A DNA stretch of 64,000 nucleotides. It comes from Oleomonas cavernae (lineage in GTDB: Bacteria > Pseudomonadota > Alphaproteobacteria > Zavarziniales > Zavarziniaceae). Below, in pieces: positions 50,283-59,325 of this stretch (within the stretch, counting starts at the first letter, position 1; the number at the start of each line of letters is the position of its first letter). The stretch covers positions 186,001 to 250,000 of the forward strand of contig NZ_QYUK01000016.1 in the NCBI RefSeq assembly GCF_003590945.1, written 5' to 3'. The notes below the pieces were generated by a model. That model saw only the letters and a program-made list of their open reading frames with translations, was not told where the DNA came from and ran no database searches. Made by a program: the position numbers and the translations under genes.

Positions 50283-51131
50283 CTATCCCACCGGGCGGGG
50301 GCAGCGGCGGAACGGCAGGTTGGCCAGGTCGGCGTCGCTGCTGGCCGCGACCGGCTGCAGGGTCTCGGCGTCGACGCGCAGCAGGCGCTGGGTCCGCTCT
50401 TCGACCGTGCCGTCGCCGTCCCACAGCAGGATCAGGCTTTCGTCGGCGACGGTAATGGTGCCGGTGCCGGTCAGGGGGTCGCCCACCTGCGGGTGGTGAT
50501 AGGCCATGGTGAAGCGGCCGTCCTTGGTCACCACCACCTCGCGCCAATGATTTTCCTGCCCCACCTCGCACCACACCCCGGCCAGGAACTGTGGGGCCAG
50601 CGCCGGCGGGCGCAGCACGAAGAACCAGACAGCGGCAGCGATCGCGGCAACAGCGCCCAGCCCCAGGCCGGCCAGCATCGGCCACAACCGCCGCTGCGGC
50701 CTGACCGGCGCCGCCTTGGGGCCGGGCCCGGCGGTGCCGGCCAGGTTGCCGATCGCCTGCACCAGGGGCAGCAGTTGCGTCTCCAGCGGCGACTTGAAGG
50801 CATCGACCCACTGGTTGGCGCCGACGAAGAATTCCAGCGAGCCCGAGGGCGTCACCTCCCGGATGCGCACAGGCAGCACCGGCTTGGTCCGCGACACCGC
50901 CCGCTCGACCTCGCGCCGGACATATTGGGAAGCGTTGGCGTCTTCCGACAGGATCAGGATCAGCGCCTTGACCTCGCCGATCGCCTCCATGATCGCCCCG
51001 CCATAGTCCGCCCCCGGCGCCACGTCGCGCGGCGCGATCCAGCAGGTGATCCCCCGCCCCTCCAGGAACCCCGCGACGGCATAGGCCGCCTCGCGATCCG
51101 GCGTCGCATAAGACACGAAGACGTCAGGCAT
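50283..51131 (-). CDS. TIR-domain protein with one membrane helix
   Basis: 282 residues from the ATG at 51131. Residues 1-130 form a bacterial TIR domain: PDVFVSYATPDREAAYAVAG, ITCWIAPRDVAPGADYGGAI, LILSEDANASQYVRREVERA (with the conserved Glu used by NADase TIRs). One membrane helix follows (MLAGLGLGAVAAIAAAVWFF), then a beta-rich periplasmic-facing domain (VWCEVGQENHWREVVVTKDG, DESLILLWDGDG). Such domains either bind or cleave NAD in defence or signalling. There is no obvious partner gene (no Thoeris, NLR or SIR2 neighbour). Function open. Confidence 0.8.
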   Translation of the reverse strand: MPDVFVSYATPDREAAYAVAGFLEGRGITCWIAPRDVAPGADYGGAIMEAIGEVKALILILSEDANASQYVRREVERAVSRTKPVLPVRIREVTPSGSLEFFVGANQWVDAFKSPLETQLLPLVQAIGNLAGTAGPGPKAAPVRPQRRLWPMLAGLGLGAVAAIAAAVWFFVLRPPALAPQFLAGVWCEVGQENHWREVVVTKDGRFTMAYHHPQVGDPLTGTGTITVADESLILLWDGDGTVEERTQRLLRVDAETLQPVAASSDADLANLPFRRCPRPVG

Positions 51132-51188
51132 CGATTTCCCCTCGAACCGGCCCATTGTGCCGGGAAGGCCCTGAGGCGGGAAGGCTGT

Positions 51189-51296
51189 TCCCTCTCCTCC
51201 TGGGAGGAGAGGGTCAGGGTGAGGAGGGAAACACCGCCGGCCGGCGCAAGCCCCCCTCCCCCAACCCCCTCCGCCCTAAAGGGCAGAGGGGGCTTT
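51189..51296. repeat. Intergenic inverted repeat, diverged family B
   Basis: CCCTCTCCTCCTGGGAGGAG at the left and CCCTAAAGGGCAGAGGGGGC at the right. It lies in the gap between the divergently transcribed TIR and RluA genes. Confidence 0.65.
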
Positions 51297-51349
51297 ACTC
51301 TCCCCACCGGCTTTGACATTGCGCCCGCGATCGACAAGAGTGCGCCGCC

Positions 51350-52075
51350 ATGCCCCGCCCTGCTCACCGGCCCACCCTGACCGCTGCCGAAATCGAGGCG
51401 CGGGTCCTCTACAAGGACTCGCTGATCATCGTCGTCGACAAGCCGGCGGGCCTGCCGGTGCACCAGGGCCCGGGCGGCGGGCCCAACCTGGAACAGTCCT
51501 TCGTGCACCTGCGCTATGGCCTGCCGCGGGCGCCGTCGCTGGGCCACCGGCTGGACCGCGATACCACCGGCTGCCTGGTGCTGGGGCGCCATCCCAAGGC
51601 GCTGGCCAAGCTGGGCAAGATCTTTGCCGGCGGCCGGGCCGAGAAGACCTATTGGGCGGTGGTCCATGGCCGCCCGGCGCAGGCGAGCGGCACGATCGAC
51701 CTGAGCCTGACCAAGCTTACCCCCAAGCAGGGCTGGCGCATGGTGGTCTCGCCCGACGGGCAGAATGCCGTTACCGACTACAAGGTCATGGGCAGCAGTG
51801 CCGACGGCCGCCTGTCGTGGCTGGAATGCAAGCCCCGCACCGGCCGCACCCACCAGATCCGCGTCCACTGCGCCGAACTGGGCTGCCCGATCCTGGGCGA
51901 GCCGATCTATGGCCGGGCCGAAGGCGCGCCGCCGCCCGACGAGCCGCTGCACCTGCTGGCCCGTGCGATCCGCCTGCCGCTCTACCCCAGCCGCGACCCG
52001 GTCGAGGTTGTCGCCCCGCCGCCCGAGCACATGCTGACGGCCCTTGCCGCCTGCGGTTACATCGGCGCGCCGTGA
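51350..52075 (+). CDS. RluA-family pseudouridine synthase
   Basis: 241 residues. SLIIVVDKPAGLPVHQGPGG is the family opening, the catalytic Asp is in LGHRLDRDTTGCLVLGRHP, and the RTHQIRVHCAELGCPILGEP motif follows. It lacks an S4 domain and so is RluA-like or an RluC/D relative without that domain. It converts uridine in rRNA or tRNA to pseudouridine. The ATG at 51350 gives MPRPAHRPTLTAAEIEARVL. The 3' end overlaps the convergent DUF2066 gene by 19 bases. Confidence 0.88.
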   Translation: MPRPAHRPTLTAAEIEARVLYKDSLIIVVDKPAGLPVHQGPGGGPNLEQSFVHLRYGLPRAPSLGHRLDRDTTGCLVLGRHPKALAKLGKIFAGGRAEKTYWAVVHGRPAQASGTIDLSLTKLTPKQGWRMVVSPDGQNAVTDYKVMGSSADGRLSWLECKPRTGRTHQIRVHCAELGCPILGEPIYGRAEGAPPPDEPLHLLARAIRLPLYPSRDPVEVVAPPPEHMLTALAACGYIGAP

Positions 52076-52857
52076 CCTGACAGGATCCGGGCAGCACCAC
52101 CGACCCCGGCCCGGAAGGCATCGTCGAACGAGACCCCCTCGACCGACCACGACTTGGTGGCCTGGTCGTTGACCATGCGCCAGTCGGTGCGCCAGCCGAG
52201 CCTTGCCTCGTCCCAGGTCATGTCGCCGACCAGCAGGGCATCGGCCCCCAGCGCCTTGATGATGGCGGCCGGCGGCGGTGCCGCGGGGGTCAGGCCCAGG
52301 GCGTCGAGCCTGTCCACCTGGGGCAGTGCGATCGGCACGCCGAAGCGCCGGCCGGCGGCATCGAGCGCCTCGACCTGGGCACCGCGGGTAACCCCCTTGA
52401 TGCCGCGGGCGACGATCCAGGTGTCGCCGTCCCGGTGGGCCACGGCGATGACCGCCACCACCGGTCGGTCCGCCCCCCAGGCGGTCGTCCCCAGCTCGCC
52501 CAGGAGGGTATCGATCTTGGCCGCGTCGAAGGTCGGGCGCAGGAAGAAGGGCCGGTCGCGGGTGCCCTGCTCGTCCCCCACCGGGAGGGCCTTCATGCGG
52601 TCTTCGTATTCCAGGCTGGCCACGAACTCGCCCGCCCGGGCAGCCAGCGGCTCGACCCGCGGATCGGCGGCCAGCCGGGGATCGCCCGAGACCTTGACCA
52701 GCACCTCGGGCAGGCATTGGGCGAGGCCGCGCGCCCGCTCCGCCTCGCCCTGGCCGGTCACCATGGTCTCGCACCAGGTCAGTTTTTCGACTGGCGCCGC
52801 CAGGGCGGATGATGCCGCCAACAGCAAGCCGGCCACCACGGCGTGAGAGGTCTTCAT
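52057..52857 (-). CDS. DUF2066 domain-containing secreted protein
   Basis: 266 residues with a Sec signal (KTSHAVVAGLLLAASSALAA). The mature part (VSGDPRLAADPRVEPLAARA, YEDRMKALPVGDEQGTRDRP, FFLRPTFDAAKIDTLL, IKALGADALLVGDMTWDEA) matches DUF2066, a conserved family of unknown function. Single gene, convergent with RluA. Confidence 0.85.
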   Translation of the reverse strand: MKTSHAVVAGLLLAASSALAAPVEKLTWCETMVTGQGEAERARGLAQCLPEVLVKVSGDPRLAADPRVEPLAARAGEFVASLEYEDRMKALPVGDEQGTRDRPFFLRPTFDAAKIDTLLGELGTTAWGADRPVVAVIAVAHRDGDTWIVARGIKGVTRGAQVEALDAAGRRFGVPIALPQVDRLDALGLTPAAPPPAAIIKALGADALLVGDMTWDEARLGWRTDWRMVNDQATKSWSVEGVSFDDAFRAGVGGAARILSGHGAPM

Positions 52858-53007
52858 TCGTCGTATCCTTCACCGTCGCCGCAAGACTAGCCAGCCGTCG
52901 CGGCCAAGGGGAGTCATCTCGTTGCAACGGTATTCTGGTAGGAATTGATTTGGCAGCGCTTGGCAGTGCTGTAGGGTCGGGCAGACAATCGATCGGACAG
53001 CGTCTGC

Positions 53008-53039
53008 CGAGTCGGGGCGTTACCGAGTTGGGGCGTTAT
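53008..53039. repeat. Tandem 16-base duplication upstream of the NUDIX gene
   Basis: CGAGTCGGGGCGTTAC (53008-53023) and CGAGTTGGGGCGTTAT (53024-53039) are direct tandem copies with two differences. They lie 17 bases before the NUDIX start and cover its promoter/Shine-Dalgarno region. The remaining gap (52858-53007) shows nothing recognisable. Confidence 0.7.
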
Positions 53040-53055
53040 AAAGTATCGGGGAGAG

Positions 53056-53520
53056 ATGGCGACCAAGCCGACGCTGCGCCAATACGCCGCCCTGCCGATC
53101 GACCTGCGATCCGGCCGGCTGGAGATTGTCTTGGTTACGTCGCGAAGCAGCGGCCGCTGGATCGTGCCCAAGGGCCGGCCCGAGGCGCGGATGCGCGGCC
53201 ACGAGGTGGCGAAGATGGAAGCCTTCGAGGAGGCGGGCCTGCTGGGCGCCGTGTCGCCCAAGCCGATCGGCTCGTTCGGCGCCGAAAAGGGTGAGGGCCC
53301 GAATTTCACCCTGGCGCGCGTCGCCCTCTACCCGTTCCGGGTCGAAGGCGACGCGCAGGATTTTCCCGAAAAGGGCCAGCGGGAAATCCGCCGCGCCTCC
53401 CTGCTCGAAGCGCTGATGCTGCTGTCCGACGGCGGGCTGATCTCGATCCTGGTGCGCAACGAGCACCGGCTGATCGATCTGCTGCCGCCGCCCAGCGCCG
53501 GCCTTGCGCCTAAGAGTTGA
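53056..53520 (+). CDS. NUDIX-domain hydrolase
   Basis: 154 residues. The Nudix box is visible as GRPEARMRGHEVAKMEAF and EEAGLLG, close to G-x5-E-x7-REUxEExGU, but the conserved Arg is Met here. The N-terminus (LRQYAALPIDLRSGRLEIVL, WIVPKGRP) is family-like. It hydrolyses a nucleoside-diphosphate-linked compound; the substrate is unknown. Start: ATG at 53056 (MATKPTLRQYAALPID). Confidence 0.85.
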   Translation: MATKPTLRQYAALPIDLRSGRLEIVLVTSRSSGRWIVPKGRPEARMRGHEVAKMEAFEEAGLLGAVSPKPIGSFGAEKGEGPNFTLARVALYPFRVEGDAQDFPEKGQREIRRASLLEALMLLSDGGLISILVRNEHRLIDLLPPPSAGLAPKS

Positions 53521-53592
53521 GCGCAGGGCCGGAACCTGCGCTAAAATGTCAAACGGCGCGGGGGCGCTGAACGCGGCCGGGAGAGTGGCGCA

Positions 53593-54215
53593 ATGATAGA
53601 GTCCGCAGGACCGACCAGGGTTGCGCGCCGCAAGTCGCAAGTGACCAAGGAGCGTATCGCGATCGTTGCCCTGGAGCTGTTCAACCGGCTGGGCTACACG
53701 CCGGTGACGACCAACCGCATCGCCCAGGCCTGCGATATCTCGCCGGGCAACCTCTACTATCACTTCCGCAATCGCGAAGACATTCTGTGGTTCCTGTTCG
53801 AGGGGGTCGAGGAACAGGTCCGGACCTTTTTCCTCCATCCGCCCTTCCCGAGCGGGGCCTGGCGCTGATCCGCTGCCAGATCGAGGCGGTACTGGCGATT
53901 CTGCTGGAATACCGCTTCTTCTTTCCCGACCAGACCGCGATCCTGCGCCGCGACGAGCGGGTGATGACAGCCTTCCGCGGCCTGCAGACCGATGTCATCG
54001 CCGCGATCAGCATCGAGCTGGCGGCGGCCACGGCCCATTCATCGGTGCCGCCGCCCGAGCCGCAGGCCCTGGCCCGGTCCCTGTGGCTGGTGGTCACCGG
54101 CTGGGTGACCTTCCTGCTGGCCCAGGGGCGGCAGATCGACCGCGACTCGGTCCATGAAGTGCTGGAGATCGCCCTGGCCCTGGTCCGCCCCTTCATCATT
54201 GAGCCGCGCCGCTAG
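53593..54215 (+). CDS. TetR-family regulator, apparent -1 frameshift
   Basis: About 207 residues if one base is restored near 53845-53852. There FLHPPFP switches frame into ERGLALIRCQIEAVLAILLE. The helix-turn-helix is ALELFNRLGYTPVTTNRIAQ, ACDISPGNLYYHFRNREDIL, and the C-terminal domain (HSSVPPPEPQALARSLWLVV) matches other TetR regulators next to efflux genes. Its end overlaps the convergent RND pump gene by 20 bases. Its targets are not evident from position alone. Confidence 0.82.
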
Positions 54216-57200
54216 CCCGCTCCCGCGCTTCGGCCTCGATCCGGCGGGCGGCGAAGCGCTTGCCGAAGTGCTTCGCGATGAAGGCCTGGATGTCGTCGAC
54301 CACGGTGAAGATCACCGGCACATAGACCAGGCTGAGCAGAGTCGAGGTGATCAGGCCGCCGATCACCGCGATCGCCATGGGCGAGCGGAATTCGGTGTCG
54401 GCGCCGATGCCCGCCGCGATCGGCAGCATGCCGGCGCCCATGGCGACCGTGGTCATGATGATCGGCCGGGCCCGCTTGTGCGCCGCCTCGATCAACGCCT
54501 CGCGCCGGCTCATGCCGTCCTCCTGCTGTTTCAGCACATATTCGACCAACAGGATCGAGTTCTTGGCCGCGATCCCCATCAGCATCAGGATGCCGATCAG
54601 CGCCGGCATCGACAGCGCCTCGCCCGTTACGAACAGCAGGCCGAAGGCACCGCCGAAGGACAGCGGCAGGGCGGTCAGGATGGTCGCCGGGTGGGTGAAG
54701 CCCTTGAACAGCAGGACCAGCACGACATACATCAGGAACACGCCGGTCAGCAGGGCGATGAGGAAGCCCTGCATCAGCTCGGCCAGGTTCTCGACGTCGC
54801 CCGTGGGCAGTTCGTGCACGCTGTCGGGCAGGTCGCGCATCGACGGCAGGGCATGGACCCGGTCGGCCGCGATCCCCAGCGGGATGCCGATCAGCTCGCC
54901 CTCGATGCTGGCGCTGCGCCGGCGGTCGAGGCGATTGATCTGCGCCAGGCCCGAGCCGTGCTCGATATCGGCGACCGCGGCCAGGGGGACCGAACCGCCG
55001 TCCTTGGTGGGCACGCGCAGGGCGGCGAAGGTTTCGGGATCGGCGCGGGAAGTATCCTCCAGCATCAGGCGGATCGGGATCTGCCGGTCGGGCAGGTTGA
55101 ATTTGGGCAGCGCCTGGTCGATGTCGCCCAGGGTGGCGACCCTGGCCACCGCGGCGATGGTCTCGGCCGCGACACCCAGTTCCGCCGCCTTGTCGGGCTT
55201 GGGGGTGATGCGGATTTCCGGCCGGGTCAGGTTCGCGGTCGAGGCGACATTGGCCATGCCGGGAATGCCCCGCATCTCGCGTTCGACCGCCCGCGAGACC
55301 CGCGACAGCACCTCCGGATCGTCGCCCACCAGGGTGAGCTGGAATTTGGCGCCCGACGAACCGTCGGCGCCGAAGCGCACGCGGGCGCCCGGCACCTGGC
55401 GCAGCAGGACGCCCACCTCGTTTTCGAATTCCTGCTGGGTCAGCTTGCGCTGGCCGCGCGGCACCAGGTTGACCGTCACGGTCGCCCGCCGCACCTCGCC
55501 CAGCAGCGAGCCGCCGCCGCCGGGACCGCCCACGGTGGTGGTGGTACCGATCGAGACATAGACCGAGGAGACTTCCGAACGGGCCTGCAGGGTCGCGGTG
55601 AGCTGGCTGACCGCGGCATCCGTCTCGGCCAGGGACGAGCCCGGCGGCAGTTCGACCGACATGACCGAACGGCCGCGATCGCTGACCGGCACGAAATCAT
55701 TGGGCAGCAGGCCCGACAGCGCGATCGAGCCGATGAAGATGCCGATGCCGGCCACGACCACGACCAGGCGGTGATCGAGCGACCAGTTGAGGAAGCGCAG
55801 ATAGGGCCGCATCCAGCCCGGCTCGCGGTGGGGATGGGCTTCCTCGCCGCGCAGCAGATAGGCGCCCATCAAGGGGGTGAGCATGCGCGCGACCAGCAGC
55901 GAGAACAGCACCGAAACGCAGGCGGCGATGGCGAAGGACTGGAAGAACTGCCCGACCACGCCCGGCATGAAGCCGACCGGCATGAACACGGCGACGATGG
56001 TGGCGGTGGTGGCGACCACCGCCAGGCCGATCTCGTCCGAGGCCTCGAGGGCCGCGGCGTAAGGCGCCTTGCCCTGGGAGATATGACGGACGATGTTCTC
56101 GATCTCGACGATGGCGTCGTCGACCAGGATGCCCACGGTCAGGGACAGGGCCAGCAGGGTGACGATGTTGATCGACTGGTCCAGCAGCGCCATCACCGCG
56201 AAGGTCGGGATCAGCGACAGGGGCATGGCGACCGAGGTGATGAAGGTCGCCCGCCCGTCGCGCAGGAACCAGAACACCACCACCACCGCCAGGGCCGCGC
56301 CCAGGGCCAGCGCCTCGATCGAGGCCTCGTAGCTTTCGACCACGAAATCGACGCCGGCCGTCACCTCCTCGAAGGAAACATCGTCGCGCGTGGCGTCGAA
56401 GGCGACCAGGGCCCGGCGCACCGCGTCGGCGACGTGAACCTCGCTGGTGCCACGGGTGCGCATGACGCTGAAGCCGACCACCTCGTCGCCGTTGTAGCGG
56501 GCCCTGGTGCGCGGCTCGGCAAAGGAATCCTCGACCGTGCCCAGGTCCGACAGGCGCGCGGTGCGGCCGTCGGGCAGGTCGATGCGGGTCGCTGCCAGGG
56601 CTTCGACCGTGGTGGCGCTGCCCACCGTGCGGATCGCCTGCTCGCCCGTGCCGATGGTGGCGCGGCCGCCGGGCAGGTTGATGTTGATCCGGCGCAGTTG
56701 CTGGGACACCGCCGAGGAAGACAGCCCCAGGGCCGCCATGCGTTCGGGATCCAGGCGGACGCGGATTTCGCGATCGACCCCGCCTTCGCGGATCACCTCG
56801 GCCACGCCCTTGATCGCCAGCAGGGTCTTGGCAACCTCGTTGTCGATGAACCAGCTGCGTTCCGCCGGCGTCATGGCCGGTGCGCGCACCGCATAGGTGA
56901 ACAGCACGCCGCCCGACGAATCGACCTGCTCGACCACCGGGTCCTCGGCATCGCCCGGCAGGTCGGCGCGGATGCCGGCCACGGCATTGCGCACGTCATT
57001 GGTCACACGATCGAAATTGACGCCCAGCAGGAATTCGACGGAGGTGATCGAGACGCCGTCGCTGATGCTCGAGGTGATGTGCTTGACCGCGCCCAGGCCG
57101 GCCACCGAATCCTCGACCAGGCGGGTGACCTGGGTTTCCAGTTCCGACGGGGCGGCGCCGGGCTGGGTCACTGTCACCGTGACGATCGGCAGGTCGACGT

Positions 57201-57321
57201 CCGGGGTGTTGTTGATCCGCATCGAGACAAAGCCGGCGACGCCGGCGATGGTCAGGATCAGGAACAGGACGATGACCGGGACCGGGTTGCGGATCGACCA
57301 GGACGACAGGCCGCCCTTCAT
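54196..57321 (-). CDS. RND efflux transporter, inner membrane subunit
   Basis: 1041 residues from the ATG at 57321, the usual HAE-1 length. TM1 is NPVPVIVLFLILTIAGVAGF. The proton-relay aspartates are in LALSLTVGILVDDAIVEIEN (helix 4), and GGLITSTLLSLVYVPVIFTV is the last helix. Repeated RND motifs (GGVDREIRVRLDPERMAALG, and the periplasmic hairpins) are present. It exports toxic compounds in exchange for protons with an adaptor and an outer membrane factor. Translationally coupled to the upstream adaptor gene (ATGA overlap). The substrate range is unknown. Confidence 0.93.
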   Translation of the reverse strand: MKGGLSSWSIRNPVPVIVLFLILTIAGVAGFVSMRINNTPDVDLPIVTVTVTQPGAAPSELETQVTRLVEDSVAGLGAVKHITSSISDGVSITSVEFLLGVNFDRVTNDVRNAVAGIRADLPGDAEDPVVEQVDSSGGVLFTYAVRAPAMTPAERSWFIDNEVAKTLLAIKGVAEVIREGGVDREIRVRLDPERMAALGLSSSAVSQQLRRININLPGGRATIGTGEQAIRTVGSATTVEALAATRIDLPDGRTARLSDLGTVEDSFAEPRTRARYNGDEVVGFSVMRTRGTSEVHVADAVRRALVAFDATRDDVSFEEVTAGVDFVVESYEASIEALALGAALAVVVVFWFLRDGRATFITSVAMPLSLIPTFAVMALLDQSINIVTLLALSLTVGILVDDAIVEIENIVRHISQGKAPYAAALEASDEIGLAVVATTATIVAVFMPVGFMPGVVGQFFQSFAIAACVSVLFSLLVARMLTPLMGAYLLRGEEAHPHREPGWMRPYLRFLNWSLDHRLVVVVAGIGIFIGSIALSGLLPNDFVPVSDRGRSVMSVELPPGSSLAETDAAVSQLTATLQARSEVSSVYVSIGTTTTVGGPGGGGSLLGEVRRATVTVNLVPRGQRKLTQQEFENEVGVLLRQVPGARVRFGADGSSGAKFQLTLVGDDPEVLSRVSRAVEREMRGIPGMANVASTANLTRPEIRITPKPDKAAELGVAAETIAAVARVATLGDIDQALPKFNLPDRQIPIRLMLEDTSRADPETFAALRVPTKDGGSVPLAAVADIEHGSGLAQINRLDRRRSASIEGELIGIPLGIAADRVHALPSMRDLPDSVHELPTGDVENLAELMQGFLIALLTGVFLMYVVLVLLFKGFTHPATILTALPLSFGGAFGLLFVTGEALSMPALIGILMLMGIAAKNSILLVEYVLKQQEDGMSRREALIEAAHKRARPIIMTTVAMGAGMLPIAAGIGADTEFRSPMAIAVIGGLITSTLLSLVYVPVIFTVVDDIQAFIAKHFGKRFAARRIEAEARERASGAAQ

Positions 57322-58432
57322 CGCCGGGCCTCCACCACGCCGACATGGTCGCCGTCTTCGAGGAAGCCCGCCCCCTGGACCGCCACCGGCTCGCCGGCGG
57401 CCAGGCCCTGGCGGATCTCGACCGCGCCGTCGCGGCGCAGGCCGGTCTCGACCGCGCGGAAATGGGCGACACCGTCCGTGCCGACGATGAACACGCCCTC
57501 GGCCCCGTCGCGCCAGATGACCGAGGTCTGTGGCACCATCACCACCGCGACCTCGCCGCGATCGATGGTGGCGGTGGCGAACATGCCGGGGCGTAGGCCC
57601 GAGCCGGCGGGCAAGGCGATGTGGGCAACACCTAAGCGGGTCCTGGCGTCGACCCGCGGCGCCAGGCTGCGGATCCTGGCCGGGACCGGAACCGCGAGCC
57701 CTTCGGCCCGCACGCTGGCCGCAAGGCCGGGGGCGAGCGTGGCGAACTCGGTTTCCGGCACCTCGGCGTCGAGTTCCAGGCGGCCGTCGCGGATCAGGCG
57801 GAACAGTTCGACCCCCGGCGACACCACCTGGCCCAGATTGATGCTGCGGACCGCCACCGTGCCGGCCACCGGGGCGGCGATCACGGCCTGGGCCAGGCGG
57901 GCCTCGATCTCGGCCCGGGCAGCCTCGGCGACCGCGACCTGGGCCGCGGCGGTGCGTTGCGCCGCCAGGCGCTCGTCGAGGGCTTGCTGGCTGGCATTGC
58001 CCCGGGCCTGCAGGTCGCGGGTGCGGCGCAGGTTCGCCTCGGCCTCGGCCAGGGCGGCCTTGGCCGCGCTCAGGTTGGCCACCTGCTGGTCGCGCTGGGC
58101 CTTGATGACACTGTCGTTCAGGCGCAGCAGGACCTGGCCCGCGGTGACGCTGTCGCCTTCGTCGACCAGCATCTCGACCACGGCCAGGCCCTGGGCTTCG
58201 GCGCTGACGACGATTTCCTCCCACGGCACCACGCTGCCCGAGGCCACCACCTGGCGGGCCAGGGCGCGGGACTGCGCCAGCACCGTCGTCACCGTCAGGG
58301 TCGGGCCCTTTTCGGCCGCGGCGGACGGGGCCTGGTCGCAGCCGGCCAGGCTCAACGCCAGAACCACCGCCAGGGGGCGGCGGCCAGGGCGCCCGACAGG
58401 CGCGACAGGATGGGGCGGGTCGACACGGCCAT
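57318..58432 (-). CDS. RND periplasmic adaptor (HlyD-type), apparent -1 frameshift near start
   Basis: About 371 residues from the ATG at 58432 (MAVSTRPILSRLSGALAAA) if one base is restored in the five-G run at 58373-58377 (plus strand). The product then continues LAVVLALSLAGC, a signal with a lipobox. Adaptor features follow: SVVPWEEIVVSAEAQGLAVV (lipoyl half), a coiled coil around QVANLSAAKAALAEAEANL, and APVAGTVAVRSINLGQVVSP. Without the frame correction the lipoprotein signal is lost, so an error is likely. It overlaps the pump gene (ATGA). Confidence 0.88.
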
Positions 58433-58488
58433 GGAGCCTACTCTCACAAGCGTTGCACGGTGAACAGCAACGGACGCTACATAGATAT

Positions 58489-58510
58489 ATTGACTAACTC
58501 GTCGGTCAAT
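58489..58510. promoter_or_regulatory. Operator-like inverted repeat between adaptor and TetR genes
   Basis: ATTGAC (58489-58494) and GTCAAT (58505-58510) flank a 10-base centre with further symmetric AC and GT. It lies 14 bases before the TetR start, in the divergent promoter region, and has the TTGAC-type form common at TetR-controlled efflux operons. Confidence 0.6.
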
Positions 58511-58524
58511 GAAAAGAAAGAGGC

Positions 58525-59180
58525 ATGAGCAGCGACAACGCAAATTTCGATCGCGGCGACGGGATCCGCAAACGCCAGAAGGCGGCGCGGCCGGGCCAGA
58601 TCATCGAGGCCGCCCTGGCGGAATTCGCCGAGAAGGGCTATGCCGCCACCCGTCTTGAGGAAGTGGCGCGCCGCATCGGCGTCAGCAAGGGCACGATCTA
58701 CGTTTACTTCGCCAGCAAGGAAGAATTGTTCAAGGCGATGGTGCGAACCACGCTGGTGCCCCTGTTCGAGGGGTCGAGCAGTTGGTGGCGCAATCGACCG
58801 CCGGCGGCGAGGCCCTGCTGCGCGCGGTGCTCGACATTGCCTATCGCGGCCTGGTGGGCGAGGCCAAGGCGCGGGAATTCCTGCGCCTGATGATCGGCGA
58901 AGCCTCACGCGTGCCCGACCTGGCGAAATTCTACCTGCAGGAAATCACCGGCCGCGGCAACCGGGCCCTGCTGGGCGTGCTGGAGAAGGGTGCGGCGACC
59001 GGCGAATTCTCGGCCGATGCCCTGGCCCGCTTCAAGGCCATGCCGGAAGCCCTGGTCGCCCCGATCGTGATGGCCGCGCTGCAACGGCTGACCTCGAACC
59101 ACTGGGACGAGGTCCCCGACCTGGAAGCCCAGATGGCCGCACACCTGGACCTGATCCTGAACGGCCTGCGCCCGCGGTAG
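58525..59180 (+). CDS. TetR/AcrR-family regulator of the RND operon, apparent -1 frameshift
   Basis: About 218 residues if one base is restored in the four-G run near 58770, where LVPLFEG switches into VEQLVAQSTAGGEALLRAVL. The helix-turn-helix is LAEFAEKGYAATRLEEVARR and IGVSKGTIYVYFASKEELFK. The C-terminal ligand domain is REFLRLMIGEASRVPDLAKF. Divergent from the RND adaptor and pump with a palindrome between, so it is probably their repressor. Start: ATG at 58525. Confidence 0.87.
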
Positions 59181-59198
59181 GGCCGGCATCGGCGTCGT

Positions 59199-59310
59199 GC
59201 GTCCTTCGAGACGGCCCTGCGGGCCTCCTCAGGATGAGGAGAATCTTTGTGGCAAAAAAATCGTCCTCATCCTGAGGAGCCACCAAAGGTGGCGTCTCGA
59301 AGGACGCACG
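59199..59310. repeat. Intergenic inverted repeat, family C
   Basis: Copy of 33251-33362 with CCTCAGGATGAGG and CCTCATCCTGAGG inside, between the convergent TetR and outer membrane factor genes. Confidence 0.85.
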
Positions 59311-59325
59311 GTGCTGCCCCAAACG

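Noticed and set aside
54154-58497. Open frame of over 1400 codons on the plus strand opposite the RND pump and adaptor
   Set aside because: It mirrors the pump and adaptor genes and translates to repetitive His/Gln/Arg/Asp-rich text. The minus-strand proteins have all family motifs.
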